The notes: generated by a model not told the origin, from the sequence alone. A DNA stretch of 24,114 bases from Pelargonium nanum (GCA_036897485.1 JAYMTF010001335.1:1-24114), one strand, 5' to 3'. Counted from the first letter of the stretch, positions 9,017-20,451 are shown. A program made the numbers and translations.

Positions 9017-12000
9017 ATGCAGGTTAGCTGCCAATTATATCTTTATTTTTTTCTGTATTTTAATTAGTATTTGTGGTGATAATTCTACTTACAAATGTTG
9101 CTAAGAATCTAGATTCATAGATATACATCATGTTCTTCTGCATTATTTGGTTTTTGTTAATTTACGTGTCTGACTTGAATGCCCTCCAGTAGCATCATTC
9201 AGTTTGTGAGGTATCTCACTATGAGGAGGGTTACAATTATTATCTGGGCAAGAGTTCGGTATGATGGTTTGTTTTCTCAGTTAGATGATAATGAGCATTT
9301 GGCTTGATAATATGATGTAAGATTGCTAAATTTGCTGCTAATTTATCTATAGGATTGGAACCCAGGAATGTGTTTTTAAAGCTATTGACTAACAGTAACA
9401 GACATGTTGCTTGAAAGAACAGGAGATGGTAATATAGAATACGATGTAAAAGAAGAAAGAGATTAGTCAAAAGTCATTACATAAAATAAAATAAAAAATT
9501 AGGTGCTAGATGAATATGTGAAAAGGCTTATAATTTCAGAATATGAGAAGCTTATTGTGCATCTTAAATTAGCTGTCTTGGTCATCCATGAGGAGAAAGT
9601 CAAAAGGGAATTATCTATAAAGCATCCCTGTATTGTACTGTACTGACTACTGAGCCCAATACAAGAATCTGTAAATACATAGTTTTTGTGGATATCAATG
9701 AAGCTATTTCTTATGGTTCGGCTTTGATATCTGAAATTATTTTTGGAGCATATCCTTTCTTCATCATGGAGTAAAAAAAAATACTTTGTAGAACTGTTGG
9801 GTCTATAACAGTTCTATCAATGATTTGAGTGGGTTAAACAATGGCTTGCTAGTAAGTAGGGCGTTCAAATTTTCATATAGAAGGTTATGGTTAGTTATGG
9901 CTGTTGAAGAAGCAGATTAGGGATTTTTTTCTTTGTTCGTTTGTATAATTGTATTGCAAGGGGATACCCAAACTACTTTTAAGATAAGATCCACCTGACC
10001 TAACAAATCATTGATACATAGTGTTTTTCATATGAAACATGTAAAATCTTACTAGATATTATATTTTTTCTTCTTTGATTCTCTATGTTCTCTTCTTCCT
10101 CCTCTTTCCTTCACTCATTACCCTAATGCCTCCTGCCTCTATAGACAGTAGACATGAGTATGAGACAAATCTTGCAGTGCTTAAATGGATGACTTCAGTT
10201 TGGCTAGAGGCATATAATCATCATTTAAATTATTAAAAGTGCTTATTCCGAGGGAGATAAGATATTTCATTAGTTGTTTAGGTTTTACAATATAGATGGG
10301 CTACTCTGAAATGGCTTCCTTTGTGGCGAGTCCTGAATGAAAGAAAAATTTATGCTATAATTGTTAGGTGTCTCAAAAGCAGATTTGGCTGATGTCTTTG
10401 CCTCCTTGGGAAAGTTCTACTTAATGGCCCTTCAGCATTTTTCGCTTGGAAAGGTTAAGTCATCTGTTATGAGAGTTTCCATTCATTATTCCTCTAAATA
10501 TTGGATGAGAGTATGAGAAACATCTTGAAGTGCTTCAGCGGATGACTTTAGTTTTCCTAGACACATGGAGTGATTATTTAAATGATTAAAAGTCTTGTTT
10601 CAAAGGAGATACGAGATTTCATTAGTGTTTTACATTTTGCATATTTATGGGCTACTTTTAAATGGCTTCATTTTTGGTACGAGTCCTGAATAAAAGAGAA
10701 ATATATGTCAAATATCGCAATAGCAGATGTCTAATTTATTTTGGTGTATGTGAAGAAATACTTTATCAAGACTGTTGTCTTGTCTTTGCATCTATAAGAA
10801 AGTTCTACTTAATGGCCCTTCAGCAGTTTTCCTTTTGAAAGGATGAGTCATCTGTTATGCGAGTTTCCATTCATTGTTCTTGTAATTATTAGAACGTAAA
10901 GAGTAACTCCATTCAGTTTTCCTTTTGAAAGGGTGAGTCATCTGTTATGCGATTCTTATAATTATTAGAACGAAAAGAGTAACTCCCTGTCTGCAAGTGG
11001 GTTCTCATCTTTCATGATGTATTAAATAAATAATAACCTTAACTGAACTTCCTTGTCAATTCTCATAAAAGTTTAGTTTAGCCAGTGTAAAGAGAATGAG
11101 CGAATAAAAATTTTAGCGAAAAATTGTTCAAAAGCTGAAAAATTATTGGAGCAAACCTATTGGTTTTTGCTAGAATTAGGATTTTGGCTGATTAGATGTT
11201 TAATTTAGTTCTATGCCATAGAGTTTCAGTCTTGAATCTGAGCTTCAGAAAGTTTTGCTTGGATGAATTGGCCGCCTTCTGTGCTTTGTTATTTATTTTG
11301 CATTTGACGCGGCATTGGTTTTTCCTCAAATTTTCATCCATTTGCATGGTCGTGAGCATTGCATTACTTCTAGAATGGTCTCTTTCATACCCGTGAATGA
11401 ACTATGACTGGGGTTTTGGATTATGGCAGATTGAAACACTGACTGTGATGAGTTTGTTCACAAGAGAAGTTATTATTTGGCTCCACTATGTTTGATAATA
11501 TGAGTGGATTGAAACTTCTGTTGAATAAATCTTGCTTTTATAATTGAAAGGAGTATGTAAATATGTTTTTGCATTTATGTCATATAAAAAATAACCATTA
11601 GGTTAAAAGAATATCATAGTAACCTAAACCAGAAAAGTATTCTGTTCCAAAATAGCTGTCCTAATTTGACTTTTCAGATTCATTTTTCAAATTGCTTCAA
11701 ATCACTGTTGAAAAGGGAAATTATAGCCATTATGGTGGAGTATAAACTGTTGTAGTTACAAAGATGAGGGATGATTGAACCCAAATTGAAGTTAGATAAG
11801 TCTTCTAAAGCATGCAGTAATCAAGCTTATGAGGCCTCTTGTTTAAACTTTGCACGTTATCCTATGGTTTCGAGTTTACATTGTATGAGCACATGGCAAC
11901 CTTGTCCAAAAGCATTTGTAATGAACTATGTTTTGTCCAGGCATCAAGGGCTAGGCTTTTCAAGGAATATAAGGAAGTACAGCGAGAGAAAGTAGCTGAT

Positions 12001-12848
12001 CCAGATATTCAACTAGTATGTGATGATTCTAACATATTTAAATGGACCGCTCTTATCAAGGTAAGCTTAGTCATGGTGAAGAAAATTGGGATGTTTTTCA
12101 TCTTCACTCACGTTAGCCTTTCAATTATTCAGGGACCATCAGAGACCCCTTTTGAGGGTGGTGTATTCCAGCTTGCTTTTGCAGTTCCTGAGCAGTATCC
12201 TCTGCAACCTCCTCAAGTTCGGTTCTTAACAAAGATATTTCATCCTAATGTTCATTTTAAGGTATGGACCTTATATAGTTTTAACTTTAAGGTGCTGCGC
12301 TTGTGAACTATATTTTGCATTATTGTGTTGTTTGGATATATTTGATTATATACTTTTGAATTTTTATGGGGTTCACAGAGAAGAAACTCGTATGATAGCG
12401 CTGTGACATAAGTAAATTAGGCAGCCTGAAGTTAAACTGAAAGCTTGAGTTTCTTCTTTAGGAAAAGTATTGGATGAAGCTAGGAGTTCAAAGCTGAAAA
12501 TTTTCAAGTTATAATTAACTTTTACCTAGTGGAGTTACGCAAATGCATTCTCGTCATGGTTGTGCAGCATCTGTGGGATTATATGGGGTTAACTGTTTGT
12601 AGAATTTTGTTCAAGTTTAGTGTTCACATTATTATTTTGAATCCAGTCACATCACATGTAAGTAACAGATTATTTAATTCGTGCACATTAAATTACTTTC
12701 ATCCTAAACAACTTGGTGGATATTTGAGTTTTGGACGGTACAATGTAGAACCTGACCCCTGTTTTTTTGGATTGGTAGTTACAGAATAGAAATTGGGCTG
12801 GAAAATTTATGTTGAGTAACATTGTGAAAATGGTTGATTGAGTTGTTA

Positions 12849-12896
<48 letters not shown>

Positions 12897-13895
12897 GCAG
12901 ACAGGAGAGATATGCCTTGACATCTTGAAGAATGCATGGAGCCCAGCTTGGACACTTCAGTCTGTTTGTAGGGCTATAATTGCTTTGATGGCCCACCCAG
13001 AACCTGATAGCCCACTTAACTGTGATTCAGGTAATTGTTATACTTTCGTTTTTTGTCCAAAGAGTTTGTTCATCAATGAATATGTGACATGGGAATTGGG
13101 TTTCTCAGTTTTAATTTCTTTTTTGTAACTGTGGAAAAAGTATCATCATCGTTGGAATTCATAATGGAACTTTTTAATTAGCTAATACCTCTCTTTTGTG
13201 GGTTGGGTTTCCTGCTTTTGGAAACATGCCCTTAACACTGATATGCAATGGTATTTATGGCATGCCTTTTTGGATTAAAAGTTTTGGACATGGATACGAG
13301 ATTCACCATTTTCAATAAAACATAAGATGCAACACGTTGATTTTTTATTCATCTTTTCTAATATAGAAACAACAAAGTAGAAAGATAGGAGCAGAAATCC
13401 AGAAGAGGGGGAAACAATGTAGATACAGATGCTAATCAATCTAGGTCTGAAAAGTATAAGCAGATTTCTCTATTTCTGTACTCTCTTTCAAAAATTCAAA
13501 ATAGAACTAGAGTGTCCTAGAGTGTCCCGTCTCTGATGCGGCACTGCTAAGGCATTTTTGAAGTGTTTGAGCTTCCTAGCATGCCATTAAGCTCCATAAA
13601 GGTATCTGCTTCCATATAGTGATATTGCTTTCTTTTTGGGCGTGTTTCAAATTTCAATTTCATCTTCAGTTTTGAGGAAAGTTTAGGCTCGAAACTGTAG
13701 TGAAATTATGTTACCTTTCGTATGGATTCCATTTTCCACGTGTTGTAGAAGGAAGTTGAGGTGAGGTGGTCACTAATAATGATGTTACTTGTCGTACTTG
13801 TGACAGGAAATCTTCTGCGTTCTGGCGATATTAGAGGTTACCAGTCGATGGCAAGAATGTATACTAGGCTTGCTGCCATGCCAAAGAAAGGGTGA
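9017..13895 (+). CDS. PEX4: PEX4, peroxisomal ubiquitin-conjugating enzyme E2 (UBC21)
   Basis: PEX4 is the E2 that, anchored to the peroxisome by PEX22, ubiquitinates the import receptor PEX5 so that it can be recycled. Coding exons are 9017-9022, 11941-12060, 12133-12261, 12901-13030 and 13807-13895, all with GT-AG introns. They join to 157 residues, the Arabidopsis length as I recall it, starting [19 protein letters not shown]. The E2 fold is intact. HPN lies at residues 79-81 and the active-site Cys at 90 in GEICLDIL, followed by [12 protein letters not shown]. The protein ends AAMPKKG with no transmembrane segment and no SKL-type signal, as expected for a protein held by PEX22. The start is fixed by the family's MQ and has A at -3. 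The first coding exon contributes only ATGCAG. Nearly every residue agrees with the family, so the gene is probably functional. Introns are 2918, 72, 639 and 776 nt. Confidence 0.96.
9023..11940 (+). other. PEX4 intron 1, 2.9 kb
   Basis: This unusually long intron lies between the second and third codons. It starts GTTAGC, ends TTTTGTCCAG, and is AT-rich. Nested direct repeats fill 10153-10987 (listed separately). No coding element or transposon terminus is evident elsewhere in it. The frame immediately before the acceptor is open from ATG 11839. Confidence 0.85.
10153..10987 (+). repeat. Tandem duplication in PEX4 intron 1
   Basis: Unit A (about 10153-10495) and unit B (about 10504-10880) share, in order, GAGTATGAGA, GTGCTT..GGATGACTT, ATTTCATTAG, GATGGGCTAC/TATGGGCTAC and AAAGTTCTACTTAATGGCCC (10411 and 10799). 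A shorter third step follows: TTTTCCTTTTGAAAGG.TGAG plus ATTATTAGAACG.AAAGAGTAACTCC occurs at about 10827-10910 and again at about 10917-10986. Divergence between A and B is substantial, so this is an old event. The short duplication is nearly identical and younger. Confidence 0.85.
12851..12896 (+). repeat. (TAT)15 microsatellite at a splice acceptor
   Basis: Forty-six bases of uninterrupted TAT repeat are followed directly by GCAG, the acceptor of PEX4 intron 3. The array occupies the position of the polypyrimidine tract. Confidence 0.97.
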
Positions 13896-14130
13896 GCCGG
13901 TGGGATACTTTCTCTTGTAGCCAATTCATATTTGCTTGGAACTGTTGTGTTAAAACCTATAAACCAGAATCTTCAATGTTTTTTTAACCAATATAATGTA
14001 ATTGTGCCCTTTACTTTTGTGGTAGACTCCACTCTTACAAAAGGAACTGGTTTATAAAGCCAAATGAACAATAGCTTGTTTCTCTTCTTGTCTTTCTAAC
14101 TTTATGATTCATGGTAAATGTTGGTTTGCT
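13896..14130 (+). other. PEX4 3'UTR and downstream flank
   Basis: Sequence after the PEX4 stop is T-rich, with AATATAATGTAA near 13990, a plausible weak plant polyadenylation signal. No coding frame is present. The true transcript end cannot be read from the sequence. Confidence 0.4.
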
Positions 14131-15080
14131 GAATTTTGCACTATGGGGGACCCCGAACTTTCTGACGTCGAAATAGATTTTAACTATCCGTTAACCTGAG
14201 CTTACATGGACGTTATAATTAAGGAGTTAGTTAGTTAGTTATTTGGCGTCGATGGGGCGCTAATGTGGAACACCCGACAATGATGTCGATGGATTGGTGT
14301 GTTATATCCCAATTGATTTTGGATTGCCCTGAAGGAGTCTAGAAGTCATCACCTCCGAGGTTGTGCCAGACGATGGACATGAAGCACTGGTATGCGGCAA
14401 AAAGAGTGCTGCGATGAATGCTCTAAATATTTTTCACTTCTTGTATATATAATGGTTACAAGATCATTACTCCTTCCGTCAATTTAACGAGAGATTTCTT
14501 TTATAATTTTTTTGGGAAAAGTTTAGTTAATTTCATTTTGTAACTCATAAACATGTATCGCAATAGTATCGACATTTTCGGTTACAGCTCGGTTCCACTG
14601 CAAATTCGGGTTGAAAATGATGATGCGGGTCATGGGCCGGGAAGGACATAATGATCTTTGTTCAACATGAGAATGCACTGAGGAGTTGGTCGAACCATAG
14701 TTGATTTCGTCTCTGATAAGGTCTTTTTTGTATTGACTCTTGCCCGCGTCTACATCATGAGGATAAGGTGTTTTTTAATGGACGGGGTAATGGAATAACA
14801 ATGGGATGTGGTTGGCTCAAATGACTTGCACGACTAGGCAAGTGGGAGACTGAGCGAGGAAGAGCTAAAAGAACTGCAACTAAACCTAAATCGTCAACAG
14901 AAGAAAATGTACAATAGGGGTACAAGATGGATCAAAGATCACCAGGGCTAGGAACAATAGGACCTCCTTGAGGTCGAGCCCATATATATTATGTTTGTAG
15001 TTAATATAAGTAGAGATCAATATAATTAGCACATGTAGTTGATCATTGTAGTATTTCTCTCTATATGTCTCTAGTTCATC
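14130..15080. other. Intergenic repeat-derived sequence
   Basis: The wording near 14144-14275 (GGGGGACCCCGAACTTTCTG, CCGTTAAC, then GGCGCTAATGTGGAACACCC) resembles a common dicot dispersed repeat whose relatives also show near 15640 and 23820-24114. The rest (14280-15080) has no open frame that I recognise. Part of it may belong to the copia fossil that follows. Confidence 0.4.
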
Positions 15081-15082
15081 TT

Positions 15083-15510
15083 CTTGTTGAACTTTATGGA
15101 CGTTAAGACTGATATCCTTCGTGGATATTTGGAGGCATATGTTTTATATGGTACAACAAGAAGGTTCCAAAGTTAAGAGAAAGGAACATATAGTTTTAAG
15201 ATTGAAGAAGAGTTTGTACGGATTCAAAAGAAGCTTCGATTAAATGGTACTCTGGCACTTTATGTTGATGACATGTTGATTGTAGGTCAAGATCTAAAGA
15301 ATAAGTTCACTAAGTTCTTCGAAATGAGGGATATGAGACATGCTCGACACATATTGGGCATGAAGATTGTTCGTGACAGGGAATCTAAGAAGATTTGGTT
15401 GTCACAAGAAAAGTACATTGGGTGAATACTTGAACGATTCTACATGAAAAATGCTAAGTTAGTTAGCATGCCTCTCACAAACCATTTCAAATTGAACAAG
15501 AAGTCCTAGC
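15083..15510 (+). mobile_element. Ty1/copia retrotransposon fragment (reverse transcriptase), fossil
   Basis: Translation shows the hallmark order of a copia reverse transcriptase: DVKTDIL.GYLE, then ALYVDDMLIVGQD, KFFEMRDM, ILGMKIVRDRESKKIWLSQ and NAKLVSMPLTNHFKL. The YVDDM box holds the catalytic Asp pair. Only this part of pol is present, with no gag, integrase or recognisable LTRs, and it is internally shortened. It carries several breaks and is a dead fragment. Confidence 0.85.
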
Positions 15511-15589
15511 CTACAAATGATTGTTCATGTGATTGGCGTTGTAAGCAAGTTTCTTTTAGAAGAAATTGCAGATCATTACTCCGAACTAG

Positions 15590-15780
15590 ACACATTTGAC
15601 ACATAACTCCCCTCATCTTTTTTTAACCTCCCTATAATTACCCTGAACTTTCTAAAACTCATTATGTCAGTTAACTTTGACAGAATTTATGGGGTGGAAT
15701 TTATGGGTTTAAGAGGAGAACTAACACCTAACAGGGTAAAGCTCCACATAAACATCAATTATAAAACTAAACTAAATAAA
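15590..15780. repeat. Short dispersed repeat remnant
   Basis: TAATTACCCTGAACTTTCTA followed by GTCAGTTAACTTTGACAG matches in wording the foldback repeat at 3480-3700. It is probably another copy of the same MITE-like family. Ends are not determinable. Confidence 0.4.
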
Positions 15781-16063
15781 CAAATAAACATAACTCATTT
15801 TCGTAGGGGACGCGATTGCATATAGCACGTATAACAAGCTTCTAAAACCACTCGTGTGTAGTTGGTGGGAGATACTTGATGTGCTAAGAAAACGAACAAG
15901 ATTTTCTTTTCTAGTAAAAATTATCGGCCAATAAATAGAAATAACAAGAGGCAGGATAGAAACATACCCGGATAAGAACCTACCAAACAGCCAAAACTAT
16001 TGGAAGCTGCATAACCAATTTCCATTTGCTGCTAATCAAGTTGAAGGCCAATCTATGATGCAT

Positions 16064-16243
16064 TCAAGTCTTAAGATTGAAAATTTGCTCGAATGGTGGA
16101 TTTATAATTGAGCCCAAACCAAGAGCAAAGCCACCAAAGCCAATAGCTTTTAGTTTAGGACTTTCATGTATGACTTGCCATCTCAGTATGACTTTTAAGC
16201 ATAAATTTATACAATATGGTTCAACAAATAAAGAACTTTGAAC
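16064..16243 (-). pseudogene. Exon-like open stretch of unknown family
   Basis: On the - strand, after a good acceptor (TTTTTCCAG ending at 16244), 59 codons are open to a TGA at 16064-16066. The end reads HESPKLKAIGFGGFALGLGS, then IINPPFEQIFNLKT. The Gly-rich hydrophobic stretch looks like a membrane-inserting or organelle-protein tail rather than random AT-rich sequence. It lies about 360 bp downstream of the hydrolase stop, on the same strand. It could be the last exon of a lost gene, an alternative 3' exon of the hydrolase gene, or chance. I do not recognise the family. No ATG-started gene around it is evident. Confidence 0.3.
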
Positions 16244-16417
16244 CTGGAAAAATCTGTATCAGAATTCCATTTTCTTTTCTTTCAGATACACAAGTAGTAA
16301 CTGCAAAAAGACATCAACAAGCACAAGTGATTTAGATTTAGTATCATGACTTCTGATTCGTCCTGGGATCAACTTGAAAAAACACTGACAACCAAATGTA
16401 TAATGACAATCCCAATG

Positions 16418-16423
16418 TTTATT
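16418..16423 (-). terminator. Candidate polyadenylation signal of the hydrolase gene
   Basis: AATAAA on the - strand lies about 180 nt after the hydrolase stop, a normal plant 3'UTR distance. Confidence 0.45.
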
Positions 16424-16601
16424 CTTTGAATTTCTGAACGAGGGACAGTTTCAGTACATCCGAGAAGCATATAATATAACATGACTTCTAAACATAATTA
16501 ATGAAACCAATTATGAGGTACAGATTAACGTTGCGCTAAAAATGTCGTAAACAAGTGGAAGCAAAAAATTAAAATACAGAGAACACAAATACGGCAATAT
16601 T

Positions 16602-17947
16602 TCACTTGAGAAACCTGTCAAACCAGTCACTTGCTTCTTTTACCATCAAAGAAGTCATTTGGTGTCCAATTCCAGGTTCTGCAATTAACTGCATTTCAAC
16701 AAACAACTCATAATATGATTATAAGTAGATTTTAGTTGAATTCAGTTGCAGGGTTTAGCACAAGATCTCACCTTAAACTTATCCAAACATTGAGCCTCCT
16801 CATATGCCTTGCATGTTTTTGTTTTGGGAATTTCCAATCCAGCAAGTGGGCAACGAGGATCTTCTGCACCTGTAATTTTCCACACACACAAAAAAAACTG
16901 TTAATCCAAAATGGCCATTACCTGCCTGTCAATGATTAGTCACGGACAATTCAATTCAAGAAAGTTGCTCATTGATGAAACGTGCAATGGTCTCATGGCC
17001 AATTAAAAGAGTAATATTACAAGTTACTGTTAGTGTTCGCAAAATATTATTAAGTGAGACATGCTATGATCCTCTTTTACACCCACCTATTTTAAAATCA
17101 TATATGACCAGAAGAAAGTGCTAAAAAGGGCAATAATTCATCATTTCATTACATATCTACACTAATAATGATGTTAAGCTTACTATAAATATGAGGTTAA
17201 TCTGCAATTTAATGTAAGCTTTATTAAGTATATTGATTGGTTACTCCACAAAGTATATTTTAACTCCTCAATCACTGAAATGAAAAGTGTTATCATGTAA
17301 GAGATGCTATCATACCATTTATAATCAGAAAAGGCCGTGGTGATATAGTTGGAACTGTGAAAGGTGCATCGAAGTCAGAAGCTAGACCCGGAGCAATCCT
17401 ATCCCACACCTGGCAATAAAATAAAATGTGTTAAAGCCTTAAATACCAATCTAGCATAGGGACAGAAACAAAGATAAATTACCAAATAGATGAACTTAAA
17501 TGTACAGAACAGAAAATGTGACTGACCTTCTCCACCACTTCTTTGTAAATTTCACTCTTGCCTAAATCAATTCGCGCTTCTGTAATAAATAAGTGTCAAA
17601 GGAACAAATACTCACAATTAGAATCAAAATGCAATATATAGTGATTTGAATTTAACATACCCCAATTGTGGTAGAACATACTGGTTATTGCTTATCATAG
17701 TAACTAAAATTTGAAATATTCTCAAATTATTTTATCACCAAGAAAGTTAGATAGTTTAAATCCACTAAAGTTGTTTAATGCAACCACAGTCTTCTTTTAC
17801 CTTCAAATACAAGCTTTATACTGTCAACTCGGGCTTGCCACTTATCATTTTCTATGGCCCATCGAAACCCCTAAAATGATATTACATAAAATATAAGCAG
17901 GTTATCCAATGTGGGTGTGCATGTGTGCGTGTGTGTGTGTGTGTGTC

Positions 17948-17980
<33 letters not shown>

Positions 17981-20360
17981 ATGCTTAAACTAGATAAAAT
18001 CTCAATATACATAATTTAAGTCACCTGAATACCAATTATAGGGACAACCACAGCATAACGGGTGTCGGAAAAAGCAGCAAACCACGCATGCATTCCTGCA
18101 ATCCATAATGACAGACATGATCTCTTCATGTTACATTAGGTTTAAGTATTAAATTTGATTAGTAAACTTGTTGAATTATATTAACCAACCTCCAAGTGAT
18201 TCACCAGTTATCCCTATCTTTGTAGGGTCTACATCATCCCTCTGTGTAAGATAATCTGCCAGTTTTATTAAGTCCCACACCTGCATGATTCAAAACTTCT
18301 TGCCAATTTAAATCTCATTCTAAACTTGTTGTCAATTCATATGTTAGCAGACAAAAGTTTGAAATGACACATGAGCTACTTACCGTGTCAAATATAAATG
18401 GCATTGTATCACCTCTTTTCCATGAGGAAACTAGAGCCTGCATTTAAATAGCATACATAGATTAGATAAAAAATCATCTTGATCCTTTGATTAGTCCACA
18501 TTCCCATCAGACCAGGAGATGAAGTTGGAAATCCATATATATATATTTATATATATATATATATGGTGTTATCTCACCAAAATGGAGAGGACAGAAAAAC
18601 ACAAAACATAGTTTTTAAAAGTACTTGGCACGGCAGTTTTAAACACAACATATTTTACAACCAAATCTTAAGACAGAACTTGGCACGGCAGCAATCCTTC
18701 AGCTGAAGGCTGATGCAATATAAATGCCGCAACATTTAAGATTGGTGTTACCAATTAACAGGCCAACAGAGATATAACTATGTACACATGACGACTTTTA
18801 TCCATATATGACTGGGTAAAATAATCAATTGAGTCAAGACTAAGGCAAAGTATCAATAGAAAAATACACACATCTCGATAGGTTGTTTTATTGCTGGCAC
18901 GTTCACCATGATAGCGAGAATCAATGGCAACAGCTATATATCCCCGCGATGCATATGCCTGAAATAAGCAACATAGACAACGATTCCTCATCCAAAGATT
19001 ATTAGCATATATATGATGATAAATACTGAAGACTAGAGACAATCCAAGGGTAGCTACCTCAAGCAAAGGCCGCAACCATTCCTTGCACTTATTGGTACTA
19101 TGCAGAAAGACAACTGCAGGCTTCCTTTGATGATTCTTTTCCTTCAGACTCAACACAAGTACTGGCAAGCGTCCTTGATCTCCGGCCTATCAATGATCAT
19201 CACAATTAAGCTTGCTTAGAATCACAAATGACCCGCTATCAACAACCATACAAAACCAGGTATATTATTTCCCATATTACAGAAACCTTCACAAATATAC
19301 TTACTAGTGAGTGATATGATCTGATCATTTGAATCAAAGTAAGGCATCTATATAAACTTGATTGACTAAGAATAGCAGGTGAAAGGAACTTGAAAAAAGA
19401 GAATATGCTTGGCTTCAAATACATGTGATTAGAGTATGTGAGAAAACACTGTTGAAGAAGAGCATGGTCATATTAAAGCTAATCAGTTATGGTATTTGGA
19501 TATGGGAATTAAGGATATATGAAGAAGTGATGAGTGACAAGGATGTGAGTTGAGTCATACATCCGAAGAGTAGATGCACAACTACTTACAGTACAATCAA
19601 GTTTGCCAGAACATATTTCAAACTAACTTGGAACATTCTGTTCATCTAAAATCTTTCCATAACTTATCGTTGATCATCAACATAATTATATTGTACAAAA
19701 GAATGTCAACTACACAAACAATCAGACAAGTGGAATATCAATCCGAAAACCATAAGATTACCTCAGTAGTCAAGTAGAAATTTTCCTCTTCAAGTAGCTC
19801 CTTGAGATTCGCAATGTCGGCTTTTGGACATGATGCCATCACCTAAATTTACATCCACAAAATAAAGGAGAGATCAGCAATTGCCAATCCACAACAAGAA
19901 ACAAAGAACTCGCAAAAGAAATCAAATCTGAACCTCATTGGAGCGAGGCGGATTATCCTGATACAATGGATCTGCCACAGGTTTTCCAGGTTCTACGACA
20001 AGCGGAACTGAACAGATCCAACAAATCCAATATAAGCAAACAAATCAACCACAAAATACTACAGAGCCACAAGGATATGCAAAAATTCACTAGCTACACA
20101 TTTAATTCAGATTCTCAGCAACCAAACAGAAAAAGCCAGTCAAACATAAAATCAAAATGTCATCATTACTTCTATTTCTCAAAATCTTGCCAAACATTAC
20201 TATTGAAGTAACGTTTACATTTTCCTCATCTTTCTCGGCAACCAAACAAACTGATAAATTAAATTTAAAAAAAGTACAGTGTAGTTGCAGAATCACCTTC
20301 AGCAGATCGTCTGCTCCGCAGAAGCTGAAGAAACTGGGATCGTAGCTTCTCGGAGTCCAT
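16602..20360 (-). CDS. Alpha/beta-hydrolase superfamily protein (At5g25770-like)
   Basis: This is a soluble serine hydrolase, probably an esterase or peptidase-like enzyme of the S9/acetyl-esterase type. The substrate is unknown. Thirteen exons are: 20360-20297, 20007-19934, 19842-19762, 19186-19058, 18958-18872, 18437-18384, 18280-18190, 18095-18025, 17870-17801, 17579-17527, 17409-17316, 16869-16772 and 16688-16602. All have GT-AG introns and together give 350 residues. Motifs in order are VVFLHST (oxyanion region, His about 102), AYASRGYIAVAIDSRYHGER, the nucleophile elbow GESLGG with Ser191, a probable acid Asp293 in NGAEDPRCP, and the catalytic His331 in EPGIGH. The chain ends ASDWFDRFLK. 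The triad is intact, and no signal peptide or membrane segment is visible. The start MDSEKLRSQF was chosen although the frame is open upstream to an ATG at 20570, because the TATA and G-boxes lie in that stretch. Arabidopsis has the same two neighbouring genes, as I recall. Confidence 0.93.
17911..17980. repeat. Compound (GT)n-(GA)n microsatellite in hydrolase intron 8
   Basis: An interrupted GT/GTGC tract to about 17946 is followed by GA repeats to about 17980. It fills nearly half of a 154-nt intron (18024-17871). On the transcribed strand it is a CT-rich then CA-rich run upstream of the acceptor. Confidence 0.95.
18533..18565. repeat. AT-dinucleotide microsatellite in hydrolase intron 5
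   Basis: Alternating AT with one TTT interruption, flanked by CC and GG, makes a self-complementary run. Intron 5 (18871-18438) also carries ACTTGGCACGGCAG twice (about 18624 and 18678) and a 14-bp perfect palindrome, CCTTCAGCTGAAGG, at 18696-18709. Confidence 0.9.
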
Positions 20361-20414
20361 CGCTCGAACTGTACGGCTAGTGACTGTACTGGCAATGGTC
20401 TCGATCCGGTGATG

Positions 20415-20420
20415 TTTATA
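20415..20420 (-). promoter_or_regulatory. TATA box of the hydrolase gene
   Basis: TATAAA on the - strand (context CTTTATAAAC), about 55 bp upstream of the ATG at 20360, implies a 5'UTR of about 25 nt. The overlapping TTTATAAAG is nearly symmetric, so it also reads as TATAAA on the + strand. Confidence 0.55.
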
Positions 20421-20451
20421 AAGGGAAGTTTTTGGCGGGGCAGGTCGAGGG

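Noticed and set aside
11196-11396. 66-codon frame within PEX4 intron 1
   Set aside because: Hydrophobic AT-rich translation, no motif and no splice context. It is inside a confident intron.
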